Shown piece by piece: positions 25,266 through 37,342 of a stretch of 64,000 nt of DNA. Numbering within the stretch: the first letter of the stretch is position 1; every line of letters begins with the position of its first letter. The notes beneath the pieces are model-generated. The model ran no database searches, was not told the DNA's origin, and was given only the letters and a program-made list of their open reading frames with translations. The stretch comes from Scenedesmus sp. ARA3 (Eukaryota; Chlorophyta; Chlorophyceae; Sphaeropleales; Scenedesmaceae), in assembly GCA_004335835.1 (NCBI GenBank), contig RWJK01001210.1, forward strand, positions 97,289 through 161,288. The letters run 5' to 3'. Made by a program: the position numbers and the translations under genes.

Positions 25266-27479
25266 TCAAGGGAAGCTACTGCCTCGTGCCACGCAGGCTG
25301 TGCCCATCAGGTTGGGCTCCTTGCCAGCTGGGCAGGGCTCGCAGGTCTGACCTGTGCCGTCTTGGTACTGAGGAGGGCTCAGGGCGCGGCAGTTGACTGA
25401 GCAGATGCTGGCGGCACCAGGCGCTGTACCAAAGCCAGGGTCACAGGCTGCAGCCAGACAATCGAAGGCAGCAGCAGCAGCAGCAGCACAGCCAGGAGCA
25501 CGTCAGCATGCAGCCGCTGACACGTACGGTATAACGGGCATCAAATGCAAGGAGTTCCCTATGTGGTGCATTGGTGCTGTACACGGAATGCTCAAACAGC
25601 TCACAGCCAATGCCGTGCTGCACGCTGCTGCCGAGCCTCGCGAAGCTGCGCTGTCACATCATCCAACATTGCAATCTAGCAGCTGATGACATAGGCAGAG
25701 CAAGGCCATCCCGCACCTGACTCTGAGGGCTCGCTGCATGCTGCTGCCCCCGGCTGTGGGGCGATGTCCCCATCCGGGCACTGCTGGCAGCTACCTGCGC
25801 TGCCGTCCTGGAAGGTGCCTGGCTGGCACTGCTGGCTGCAGGAGGGGGCACCTCCATTACCGGGCGGGCACTCTGTGGTAGGGGGAGGGAGGCAGGGCAG
25901 CAGCAAGCACTGTTAAGGCCACGCAAGCACATAACGATAGGCTACAGTTACTGCAGCAGACCAGCAGCCGCATATGTATAGATGCAGCATCACAGCCTGA
26001 ATAGGCATGCATAGCACCACCATAGCCGGGCAGGCACTCCGTGGTAGAAGAAAGGCGGCAGAAGGCAGCAACAGGGAAGAAACAGCAGCAGCTTGTGTTG
26101 GTGGGACGCCAGGAGGTTGTGTGGTTCAAGCGGCGACGATGATCCCTGCACATCTGCAGAGCATTATACACGGAGCTAGACGCTCTTGGATGCTCTGCTG
26201 GTGACTGCGCACTTATACTGCTGCTGAAGTTGCGCACTGCAAACACTTTGACTGCCCGCACAGCACCATCATGCATGCCTGTCAGCTGTGTTCAAAAAGG
26301 GTGGTTCCTCCCCCTATGAGCCTCTCGTTGGCTCCTGACTGGGACTCCCACTCTTCGTGAGCGGAGCATGTAATGTATTGTAATGTAATGCATGCGTAAT
26401 CAGATGGCGCGCACACTCACTTGTGACAGGTGCCGGCACACAGTCAGATGCTGCAGTGGACCCTGGGGCTGATGTCTTGCCCTCAGGGCACGCCACGCAG
26501 TCTGCATGCTGCCCATCCTGCCAGTAGCCAGCCGGGCACCGCTGCTGGCAGAAAAACAGCCCTCCCCTGCCTGGCGGACACACCTCGCCCGCTGCCCTTG
26601 CTGCATCCAGCTTGCCAGCTGCTGCTGCTGCTCCAAAGTCCGGGCTGACAAAGAAGCTGCGGGTCCCAATCTGGTCCTCGCCACCTCGCGTGGCCCAGCC
26701 CTTACCAGGCACATGCATGTAGCCCCAGCACGCAGCAGCAGCACTGCACAGCGCCTCACAGCTGGCCTCGCTGTCACACTCGCCCCAGGACACTGCATGC
26801 TCCTGCTCCACAAGCTCGGCACTGGTGGCAGTGCCTACCTTGCCTGCTGCTGCTAGGGTGGCCCAGGCGCCGGCCATTGCGCAGCGCGCATACTGCGTGG
26901 ATCCACGCGTCTTTGCAGAGACCTCATTGCTGCTGCTGCTGCTAGTGCTGCTTTGAGTATTGCTGATGCTTGCAGTAGCGATGGCCACGCTGGGTGGCAG
27001 CTTGTAGAACAGCTTGGCGCCCGGAAACCCGGGACCCACCGGTGCCAGCTCGGCACGCTTGCAGCTGCTGCTGGGGGCCTCCCATTGCACAATGCAGCAC
27101 TTTTCAGGCCCGCAGCCGCCTAAGCAGCTGACAAGGTCCTGTGCAGCAGCATCTGTGGTCAGCAGGCTGTCATCAATGCCCAGGCGGGCGCCCGCAGGCG
27201 CGGGCAGCTGTGCATGTCTTGGCACACACTGGTCGATGCCGGTAACCAGGGAGTTGAATGTTATGCCGTTAGAGACGTAGGTCGGCGCGTTGGGGTAGTT
27301 GAAGGTGGTTGGCGGGCAGGCGGAGCAGCGCAGGCTGTTGCCTGTTGAGTAGGTGCCGCCCTCGCAGGGCTCGCAGTCTGATGTGTTTTGGCTGTTTGGC
27401 TTGCTGGAAGGGATGCCGTAGCCGGGGGCACACACTGCACAGGAAAGACGGGTCAAAGTAACCAGCAATTCAGCAGCCA

Positions 27480-27511
<32 letters not shown>

Positions 27512-28038
27512 CAATGCATGGTGATCGCTGGCCACATACAAGCAAAGCAGTGGTTACCAGCGCAGACAGGGCCGAATAAGCACACCAGCTGCAGCACGAT
27601 CTGGCAGCTTGCACAACTCCAACTTCAGCCACGCTGCATGCTGGATTGTCAGTCACACTTGGCCTGACACTGCAATCTCAGCGTCAATGTCAAACAACGA
27701 GTACTGCAGGCAGTGTCTGTGGCTGCCAGCAGCACACCCACCATCACAGACAGGCTGACCAGGCATTGACGTGTACATGTTGCCGGGGCACTTTGCGCAG
27801 GCGGGGTTGCGGCTGCGTTGCCCCTCTGGAGCATCTCCAAGGTTGAAGTGACCCACAGGGCACTTCCCAGCCCTCAAGCTTGCAGTGCGTACGGTAGGCG
27901 CAAAGACGTCTACTGCGTCAGTCGAGTACACGCCATAGCCGGGAGGCACCTTGCAGTCATGAATTGAAGCCTGGACAGAGCCGTCACCCGGAATGTATGC
28001 TGTGATGCGGCCCTCAGGGCAGGGCACGCAGCCGGTCT

Positions 28039-28086
<48 letters not shown>

Positions 28087-28923
28087 CATGGAGTGCAAGT
28101 TACAGCTTGCCAGTTGCGCATTACATGTGGGTACCTTTGTGCCGCTGTGCATATATCTTCAGTCTGTAGCTGTGTCACCAGCACTGCATGGCTGCCGGTG
28201 CTGCTTCAACCATGCAGCATTCATTCCTACACGCTGTTGCAGGCGTCCCTCCTTCCACCCACTCACCATGGCTCCCTTGGTTGCGTAGTGGTTGTCAGGG
28301 CACTGGTTAGCTCCCTCGCTGCTGTACGAGAAGCCCGCAGGGTTCTTGCAGTCTTTGAAGGAAGTCGAGCCTGGGTTGGACTTGAGGCCCTTGGTGCAGG
28401 ACTGCGCAATGCGAGGAAGGGGCAGCGGCCGCCAGCAGCCGAGGTTGAATGTAACCTGGCATGCGCATACTGACTTGAATACTGCAGTATGCGGGGTCGC
28501 TGCTGCATTAGGATCTAGGTGTGCACATGTGGAGAAACGAGGATGAGGAGGGCAGCAGCACACGCGCTTCTGCACCCTTGCTGCCACAGCACACTGCACC
28601 CTTGCTGCCACAGCACACTGCACCCTTGCTGCCACAGCACACTGCACCCTTGCTGCCACAGCACACTGCACCCTTGCTGCCACAGCACACTGCAGCAGAT
28701 GCCATCTGATCCTGAGGCAAGTGTGCACCCTCGATATAGCTGTTGCTTGCTGCTTGCTGCATGCGCACCTTGCAGGGTGAGTTGGCTAAGCCAAAGGTGA
28801 TGTTTGCCACGCCATATGTTCCAGCTGGGCACGGCTTGATACCCATCATCTTTGCGGTTGTTGCGTTATTGAATGTAGCTGCTGCATCGTAAGCCATGCC
28901 CCAGCCGGGCAAGATGTCTGCAG

Positions 28924-28956
<33 letters not shown>

Positions 28957-30284
28957 TGCCAGCGGGATCAAGCTGGGTCGAGTTGTTCAGCAAAGCAGGG
29001 GATTGTGGTTGAATTAGCATGCGAATCAGGTGCTGCCCGTGCCAGTGCCGCCAGGTGTGATGGCACTGGCTGAGGTGAGGGGCCAGAGTGATGGTGGCAA
29101 TGCAGGGTTGCTGTTGCAAGCAAGCTTGATGTTGAGTGCAGCCGCTGAGGCGCAGCACAGTGCAAGGAAGTGCAAGCAAGACGCAATGCTAGCTAGCACG
29201 CAAACAAGCAAGGCGCACACAGCCACACAGAACAACTGCTTTGCCATACTTACAACAGGAGGAGGCGGAGCTGCTGACAAAGCCAGGCCGGGTGTCATCC
29301 TGCCCCAAGGTTACGCTGCTCTCATCAGGCTCCACCAGTGCACTGGGGATGTCCCTGCCACAGGCAGTGCAGGCAGCAGCAGCATCAGGCCCAGAGGCCT
29401 GTCCCGCAGCCACCCAGCCTGCCCGGTAGTAGCCTTGGCCTGTTGATGGATCGGTGGAGCACTTGGCGAGGCGCGGCGGGTTGAAGCCGGTGTTGACAAA
29501 GTAGCCGGGTGGCACCAGGCACTGCACAAAGGTGAGCCAAGGACAAGGCAGGCAAGCAGGGGGCAGGGGACAAAGGTGAGCCAAGGGACAAGGCAGGGCA
29601 TGATTTGCAGAGGCGCGGCGGGTTGCTGCCGGTGGTGACAAAGTAGCCGGGCGGCACCAGGCACTGCAGAGAGATTTGAAGAATTGGCAAGATAAGCAGG
29701 CAGGGGGCAGCGGACACGTCGGGTGAGTGTGCTTGGCGCTTGATGTCAGGCCACGCTATCAAACGGCTGGCCCCAGAACGTAGACCCGCAGCTGCCCCTT
29801 ACATGTTTCAATTTGAACCATGGGAACCCCAAGTTGACACCAATCGGCTCTTTTCTTCTTCCTTGCTAAGCGGGAGTAATCCCGACAGACGCCAGAGCTG
29901 TGCACTGCGCAACACACATGCGTCCACCCGCTGTCACGACTCACGTCATTGATGGACTTGCTGCCGGTCTCCTGGGTGATGGATCCTCCCGGACACCTCA
30001 CGCACGCAAACGTCCCATTCGCTCCGTCATTGTGGAACCCTAAGGGGCACGCTGCAGTGGCGGTTGGGCTCGTGCCTGCCGCTCCTGAGGCATGCAGGTC
30101 TGCAGGAAGTGCTGCAGCAGTGTCGCCGGCCGTGTAGTTTGCAACCATGAATCCTGGCAGGAGTTTGTTGCAGGCCTGTGTGGATGTGGCTCCCTTGATG
30201 GTGGTGGTCCAGCCTGTGGGGCAGCTCTTGCAGGCAACGGCCCTGACAATAGATGGCAGCAGCAGCAGCAGCGGCGGCGGCAGC

Positions 30285-30321
<37 letters not shown>

Positions 30322-32665
30322 CATTCAGCATGTGTGCTTGCTGGTTGCTGGGAGCGAACACTTCCCAGCATGCGGCACGCAATTTAGCGCGAAGGTTTTG
30401 CTCTGAACTACGTCCTTGCGTCTTGCTGGCTGCCCTCTGCAGAACATGCATTAATGACAGCATGTCACAGAGCAGATCTTCAGCTTATCACTCATCCGCT
30501 TTGCGCTGGATCTGCTGCCTATCTGAAACAAAGCTCCGCTGATCTCACCTCTTGTCATCAAGAGGCACGCTGTCAGGCCTGTACAGTCCCCAGGGGCATT
30601 CCCGCACCACACCTCCCTCCAAAAAGCGCCCAGGCGGCACCTGGCACACCTCAGCCTTGTGAATGTGCAGGCCCACATCAACATCAGGAGCACCAAAGCC
30701 CGAGGGACACGGCAGGCACTGCTTGAGCCTATTGTAGGGTCCAGGGGCATAGCTGGGGCCGGTGCACTTGATCGCCTGCTGACCAAAGCTTGACGGAAGG
30801 ACGTAGCCGCCAGTAGCTAGGCAGTCGGAGGGCCGTGTCGCTCCCTCGACCTTGGTGTTAAGGCCGTTGTTGGTTGCACCTTCAGGGTTGCAGGCCACGG
30901 CAGCGCCAGGGTCCACAGTCCACTCATCCACCTTCTTCCACCCGGGGCCTGCAACATGACACGTCACAGATTTGTTCTGACAACGTTATGACAGTCAGGC
31001 GACAGCTGGCGCTGCATGAATATGCATCTTGAATGAACAAGGCAGAGCAACGATACCTTGCAGCTGACCTTTCTGCGTTGTGCTGAACTCTGCATGCTGT
31101 GGGCATGGGCACCACTGAGCTTGTAACAAGCATTGTAACAAGCTTTGTAACAATGGCGGTGTGTCAAGGAGGATAACACGGGACACGTGCAGAAATGCAA
31201 CAAGCTACAAACAGCAGTCATATCCACTCACAGTAGCTGCCTTTCAGGCAGCGGCTGCACTCGTACTGCTTGTTCTTCGCGGTTGGTGAGGTGCCGTTCT
31301 TCAGGGCACTGAAGGTACCAGCCCTGCAGCCTGCAAAGGGAGATGCATTGTAGCAAACAGTGTCAGCAGCAGGAAGTGTCGATGAGCAGCGTGCTCAGCA
31401 AGCAGAGCGCGGCGGTTATGTACAATGGTGAGCATGCCCACAGGCTGTTGCCAACAATTGTGACATTGGATGTCACAATCACAACTCCACGCGTACGGCA
31501 CTACAGAAAACTTTTGACAACCTCAGCAGACGCAACCAAGTTGCAGCCGCCAGATCATCTCAGAGGACTTTGTTTTGCGGAAGGGTACACACAATTGCAT
31601 GCACATGGCGGGCCTGCAGCAGCTGCAAGCCGTAGCAACAAAAGTTAACAACACAAATAACAGTGTAGCGCAGCCAGCTCACCGCACTGGATGATGGATG
31701 CACCGTCAGCGCCGATGATTGCCTGGTGCCCTGCCTGACAGCGCAGGCACACGAATATGGTGCGGCTGGACACGATGCGCGTAGTGCAGCGGTTGGGCGC
31801 GCACGCGGGGATGGCCTCACCGCTGTGTTTGAATAGTTGCAAGAATGCAGCGTGAGTCAGGGCAGCTGGTGCTAAAGAGCATTGGTGCGTAACAGCGTGA
31901 TGCTTGGCGAGCAACAGGGGCGAGCAGCATAAATGCTGGCGGCAGCCAATGCAGCTGTTACAGTGACAGAAAATCTGCTGTCCAGCAAAGCAAAAGCGTC
32001 CGGCATGCATTTGATACAGACGCTCAGAATTTCGCGAGGTTGACAGAGCTGTTCTACACTGACAAGCATATGGTCATGCCACACATCTGTGTCAAGCTTG
32101 GCGTTGATGAGCCCAACTGCGCACGCATACATGCATATGCGCAAGCACGCTGCACTTTCAGTGCTGCGCAGCAAAGAGGCTCAGCAGCTGGGGTTGAGAG
32201 TGAAAGGTACCTAGCTCACACAAATCTGTGCGTCTATCTCGGGCAAACATTGCACGTGCAGCGCTGCACAGCAGAAAGGCTCACCAGCTTGGGTTGGGTG
32301 CAAAAGGCGCCACCTGGATGTCGTACACTTCCTTGCCACCACCAAACATGTATTGGAAGGTAGTCGTGCCATTGAAAGCCACAACTTGCATCATGAAAGC
32401 ATTGATGCGCATTGCCTCGTTGGCAGGGCTGCTGCTGGGCCTGTTGACCACAACAACTTTCTGCAGCGTCTTGCTGCAGGGGTAGGTCACTCTCAGCCGC
32501 ACAGGGGTTGTGTCGCCTTGCCCACTGTGGCACGTTGTGTCATTGTTGCCGTCGAAGCAGTTGGAGGCAGGGAGGAGAGACCCGTCCCAGGTGCTCGACA
32601 TCGTGTAGGTTAATTGACTGGCGGGGATCTGCTGCGACATCCTCGGGCCAAACAGCATGACCTCT

Positions 32666-32746
<81 letters not shown>

Positions 32747-35009
32747 GCGGCGGCAGCAACATCAGCAGCAGTTTTTAGACGTCCAGTGGCTGCATTGCTG
32801 CGCCATCTATGCAGCCACAAACCGCGAGCAGAGCAGCAAAAGCAGACATCACACAGCTGGTGTACACAGGTCAAGGGATTCTGGTGTCACCAGGACCTTG
32901 CACAAGACCCCCGGCAGGCATGCAGCAGCAGGTAGCGTTGGGATCGTGCAGCAACCTCAGCACTCACCATTCAGGTTGAGGTAATCGCTGACTGCAGGAT
33001 TTGTCAGTCGGAGCAGCACCTGGCAGGCTGCAGCAAAGCAAGCATGCACCACAATGCAGCAGGCAGTACAGTCTTGTCAGTCACAAAGCCATTTTGTGCG
33101 CTCCTGCACCTGGTAGAACGAGGCTTCAAACAGCACTCATTCTAGACAGTACTGCATGCTATGTCAAGACCGTCCCACAGGCGGCTGGTGGTGCACACGT
33201 ACTGCTGGTTGTGCTGTACGGCCAAAACATGTACTGCTTACCTGGAGGCGGTACAGTAATTGTCTGAGTCAGCACTGACTGCAGTGGACTGCTGAACATG
33301 GGTCCGCCACTGCCAAGCACCTCCAAAGTGAACCGGTTCAAAGTTCCCCCAGAAGGGTGCAGCCTGCATTGTAGCACACATGAACTTGAGTACAGTCATA
33401 ACAGTTGCCAGCTGTGCGAGTAGTGCAGTGTTACACTAGCAATGTGGCTGGTTGTCAGCTGTGCCATCTGCCACCCTTCCGCAAGGCTGCTTCGATATGC
33501 GGAGACGCCGCCACGTGTGTCGCTGCCTCAGCAGCAGCCTGCTACGTGCGTGCTGCAGCCTGCACCGTCGTAGTGTAGGTTTGAAGTGGGATGCGCATAG
33601 CAGTGATGGCTGTGTAGCCATCCTTTCACCGAGGTCTTGAATACACATGCATGCATGCATGCATGCATGCATGCGCAAGGCAGTCACTCACAGGCCATCG
33701 GAGCCTTGAAAATTGCGGATCACCACACTTGACACGGCCTCCGAGCATGGATAGCCAAACGTCAGGCTAGGGTTGGTGTCGGCCTCCGCTGTGTGGCATA
33801 GATCTGCCCAGCGGCCGTCAACCCTTTCATTGCTGCTGATGCCATTGACGCAGGCGCCTGCAGTGTAATCTTCATAGACACTCGAGGACTGCCCTGAGAC
33901 CCAGCTGACCCTGGAACCGGCTGCGTTGTACAGCTCGACTTCGTTCAGTGCTATGAACGTCCCAGACTGCGGCGCTGCTGTAGCGGAAATCTGGACAGCA
34001 CAGTTGCCTGACAGCAGCAGCAGCAGGAGTGGGGAGGAGCCGTTGATTCGAATCAACGCAAATGTGGGACGGGGCAGCATAGGAGCATAAAGAGCTGCAC
34101 AATCTGCTGCTGCTGCCGCCTGGTGCTGCTGCTTGCTAGCATTATGTGCTGTGAACTGTGAGAAGCAATCGGCAGTACTAGCAGTACTGCTGGAAGCAGA
34201 TGCTACGCGCTGCTGCGCACCTGGAGGGGGCACAATGAACTCCTGGCTCAGCAGTGCGCGCAGCTGCGACCTGAATGTAACGGCGCCTTGCACTTCAACT
34301 TCGAGCGTGAAGTACCGAATGTCGGTGGCAGTGGAGCGCAACCTGCACAGCAAAATACACATGTTGATATACTACGCGCCAGCACTCACTCAGTCACCCA
34401 ATATATCACTTGGCAGATTGCAGGCAGGTGCGGTGAAGAAAATCTTCACAGGAACGCGCACAGAATGTTTGCAGGAAGGTGCACGCAGGTGTCACTCTGT
34501 CGGCACAATTAGCAGCGTGCCTGGGGTATAGCAGCAAATCCCTGCGCATGAAACATGGAAGCAGTCACGCGCCTTGCTGATGTGCACTCTGACAATGCCC
34601 ATGCATTGTCGTGCAGCACCAAGCGCTAGAAACGTGCCAACTGCCTGCGTCAGTGGCTCAAAAACACACATCGGATTCTGTAGCCTGGCAGCAACACACT
34701 TACCTGCCCATTTCATCTTTGAAGCCCTGCACCACTACTTTCTTCAGCGTCTCGCTGCAAGGATATGTCACTTTGAACCAGGGGCTGTTGTCACTAATGC
34801 TTAAGTGGCACAGGTCTGTCCAGAGTTCTCCGACAAGCGTGTTTGAGTTGAGTCCGTTCACAAAAGCAGCTGCCGAGTAAGGCCCGTTAGGACCGATCAT
34901 CGCACTGCTCTGCTGCGCTGTCAGCACCCCAGGCTCTAGCCTGGTGCCAGCTGCATTGTATAGCTCAACCTCTGCACACACCAGCAAAGCACACCACAAA
35001 AACAGCAGC

Positions 35010-35050
<41 letters not shown>

Positions 35051-35906
35051 TTAGGCTGCAGGCTGATTGACGCACCACATTCCTCATGCGCGGCTGATGA
35101 TGGCCAAGGAGAATGCACAGTTGCTTCAAGGCAATTAATACACGGCGGGGCTGCAACATTTGCAGCACAACACAGCAAGCTGCACAGTCGTATTTGCGGT
35201 GCCTGCAGCTGCTTGAGTACTTGCAGCAGCCACATGCGGGCTGCAGTTGCTGTGGCTGCCGCAACTGCTGTGCTGCAGGCCTGGTAGGGATCCAGACACT
35301 GGCAGCAGCACCAGCATTACCATGACACGATGTTGACATCGGTACCCACCATTCAGGCCGAGCATTACCGGGAATGCGAGCGGCACAGTTGGCCTGATGC
35401 GCAGTAGGCAGGTGTCTGCAGCAGGCCAGCAGCAATAGCAGCTAGTAGTCAAGACGGTGTGGGTGCCTGTTGTCACTCGTCACAGTTCAGGAGTGGCTGC
35501 GGTGGTGCGCCTGCTGGCGTCAGCAGCAGCGCTGCCAACCTTCCAGCTGCAGCACTGCGCTGGTGTGCCAAGCAGGCCTTGAAATGCTGGCTGGCTGATA
35601 GCTGCCAACATTAGAACGGTGTTGCAGCTCAAACAGCTGTTTGAGCTTCGGATCGCAATCTTGCTGGAAATTGTGTCCAGAAGCCACGCTAGGTTTACTG
35701 CCCAGCTGCAGCTGCCCCCTACCTGTCTGCAGCAGGCTACGCCCAGACCCTGGCTGCGCTCCAGCAAACTCCGGCAGCACTGACTGCAGCACTCCACTAT
35801 GGTTATCATTAAACACACGCCCTGCCGCTCCCTGTGCTGCCGCGATGAGAAGTAGCAGACACAGTAAGACCGGGCCGGGCAACTGATAATAACCACGCAC
35901 CGACAT
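25266..35906 (-). CDS. Large secreted mosaic protein with jelly-roll-like and cysteine-rich GCC2/GCC3-type repeats
   Basis: Eighteen exons join in phase on the minus strand: 35906-35723, 35415-35350, 34971-34704, 34342-33692, 33363-33242, 33027-32968, 32663-32285, 31822-31683, 31330-31232, 30948-30549, 30242-29945, 29521-29254, 28917-28769, 28401-28267, 28036-27742, 27434-26421, 25872-25717, 25447-25266 (about 1,621 residues). ATG 35906 begins a signal peptide (LLCLLLLIAAAQGAAG), then a GRSLLQTG segment. Residues about 85-575 hold discoidin/jelly-roll-like modules: EVELYNAAGTRL and EVELYNAAGSRV, each followed by WxDLCH and TYPCSE or GYPCSE. Residues about 620-1621 are cysteine-rich repeats of the GCC2/GCC3 or ephrin-receptor-like style (CLPCPSGFGAP, CPAGTYG, QCPDGDIAPQPG, CEPCPAGK). 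No transmembrane helix is visible, so secretion or wall attachment is inferred. Function is unknown. Confidence 0.82.
26008..26052 (-). repeat. Echo of mosaic-protein exon 17 start
   Basis: On the minus strand a CTACCACGGAG-like acceptor and the frame ECLPGYGGA repeat the start of exon 17 (KCPPGNGGA), about 170 bp upstream of it. The acceptor AG is mutated to GG. Confidence 0.7.
28038..28085 (-). repeat. (CTG)n tract ending in a 3' splice site
   Basis: On the minus strand a CTG run ends directly in the CTGCAG acceptor of mosaic-protein exon 15. Confidence 0.9.
28571..28690 (+). repeat. 24-bp minisatellite, five exact copies
   Basis: Five identical head-to-tail 24-bp units (TGCACCCTTGCTGCCACAGC plus ACAC) lie in intron 13 of the mosaic-protein gene. 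Perfect identity points to very recent expansion. Confidence 0.97.
29590..29663 (-). repeat. Echo of mosaic-protein exon 12 start
   Basis: The minus strand reads acceptor CTGCAG then CLVPPGYFVTTGSNPPRL, repeating CLVPPGYFVNTGFNPPRL of exon 12, 142 bp upstream of it. The real exon is the copy that continues in frame. Confidence 0.9.
32139..32308 (-). repeat. 100-bp tandem copy at the end of mosaic-protein exon 7
   Basis: The exon 7 donor region (32239-32308) is repeated at 32139-32208 with scattered differences. The copied donor is changed from GGTGAGCC to GCTGAGCC. Confidence 0.75.
32666..32745 (-). repeat. Long (CTG)n tract ending in a 3' splice site
   Basis: On the coding (minus) strand about 26 CTG units run directly into the CTGCAG acceptor of mosaic-protein exon 7. 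Confidence 0.95.
33646..33674 (+). repeat. (GCAT)n microsatellite
   Basis: A tetranucleotide run lies in intron 4 of the mosaic-protein gene, close to the exon 4 donor. Confidence 0.9.
35003..35050 (-). repeat. (CTG)n tract near a 3' splice site
   Basis: The coding (minus) strand carries a CTG run about 30 bp before the acceptor of mosaic-protein exon 3. Confidence 0.9.
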
Positions 35907-37342
35907 GGTTTTAGCTTGAATATACTTTTTCTCAGCGCCCTCATGCGTATGGTATTCAGGTGTGACGAGGCCACCGCCGTGTGCGATGAAGAATGCACCT
36001 GGATGCACTCCTCCGCCCGGCACGGTACTAAAGCGCGTTGATAATAGGTGAAAGAACTACTGCGATTGATAGCTGTGACTTTGCACACCGATATACCATG
36101 CGTCGATGTGGCCAGCTGGAACGGCAGTGATTCGTAGGGAGGCGACACGTGCGAGTCGGAAGTCCGATCCTGCCGGGCTACACCAAATAGGCCACTGAAA
36201 CCAATCTATGGCTAGCACTATAAATACTTCAGCCATTTAAGACACCTACAGTATGTCTGAATGGCTCGCTAGAGACATGATGGAGCAGTTGATCAACTAT
36301 GTCATGTGGAGAACTGCCGCTGCTGTGCCCTTTACTTGTCCTACCAAGTTGAGGACCTGTCCAAAATGCATCAGCTTCCAATTTGTAAAATTTACACCCG
36401 CACGCATCGTTTCCGGCTGTCTGTGGTGTAATCATCGTTGATTTGCCAGTTGATTACTTTCAACTTGCCTGCACTGCAGGCTTGGGGTAAGCTTGCAGTG
36501 CAGGCAAGTTGAAAGAAGTCAACTGGCTATTCAACGATGTTTACAGACCCGGGTGGCCCAGGCTGCTGTCAGCAAGTTGCAGCAGCACTGTACACTGCAC
36601 ATGTACATGTGCACACTGCTAGCTAGGGGCCGGGCCCAGCATGAACTGATCATGAGGACTCCTCAATCCTTGCTTGGAGCAAGTGAGAGAGGGAATCCTA
36701 ACACCATGTGACTATCAAGCTACAGTGGCAGGATGTGGTGCAGTAGTCATGGCAGAAAAGCATTTTGACAGAATTCACTTGAGGGGCGTGGCTGTGTGTC
36801 AAGGCTGTATGCCACATTGATGGTACCGTTCTATGTTTGAAAAGGAAGGGTGGGTGATAAACAGCCAAACACTTTTTTGTGCGGCTGTGTACATCGGCGT
36901 CGGGGCTGTGCTGCTGTCACTGCGGCAGTGCAGTGTACCTGCACTGTTCCTGTGGCGCCATGTTTGAATTGGTCGGTCCGTTCTTGCATTGGAACGCATG
37001 GTCTAGAATTCAGACATGCCAGCTTAAAACGTCGATTATTTTACATGGCCGTGATAAAGAATTTCTATCAGCAACCATATAACGGGTTTGAAATGTGGCG
37101 GGGTGGTAAGTGACATACAGCTGGGTAGCGCCTTGCAGCAATGACTTTACATCGACAGGGGACCAGTACATCTTCAAAGGTCGTGTATGTGAATTGATCT
37201 TTGCTCCAGGGCAGGGCAATCAGCCAAGTGATATTGGTCCGGCTTCGTGTGGCGAAAGAAGCTGCTGGAGTGAAAGCAGAAGCTTTACAAAGACGATGCA
37301 GGTTTGATCTGTGCAGCCCAGTTAACATCAACCATCGCGAGC
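35907..37342. promoter_or_regulatory. Divergent intergenic region between the mosaic-protein gene and MET1
   Basis: About 1.4 kb separate two divergent start codons. No coding frame is convincing. The most striking content is the fold-back inverted repeat at 36433-36539. Confidence 0.5.
36433..36539. repeat. Fold-back inverted repeat, arms of about 48 bp
   Basis: The left arm starts CATCGTTGA; the right arm ends TCAACGATG. Inside, CTTTCAACTTGCCTGCACTG pairs with its complement in the right arm. The loop is only about 10 bases, and a few mismatches break the pairing. It could be a hairpin, a MITE-like relic or a source of small RNA. Confidence 0.9.

Noticed and set aside
26857..27280. Plus-strand frame opposite the mosaic gene
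   Set aside because: It is antisense to exon 16, which has the conserved cysteine pattern on the minus strand.
28571..28690. 24-bp repeats as a possible CRISPR array
   Set aside because: No spacers between units; simple minisatellite.
36120..36180. tRNA-like string ending GGGCTACACCA
   Set aside because: No T-arm consensus and no foldable D and anticodon arms could be drawn.
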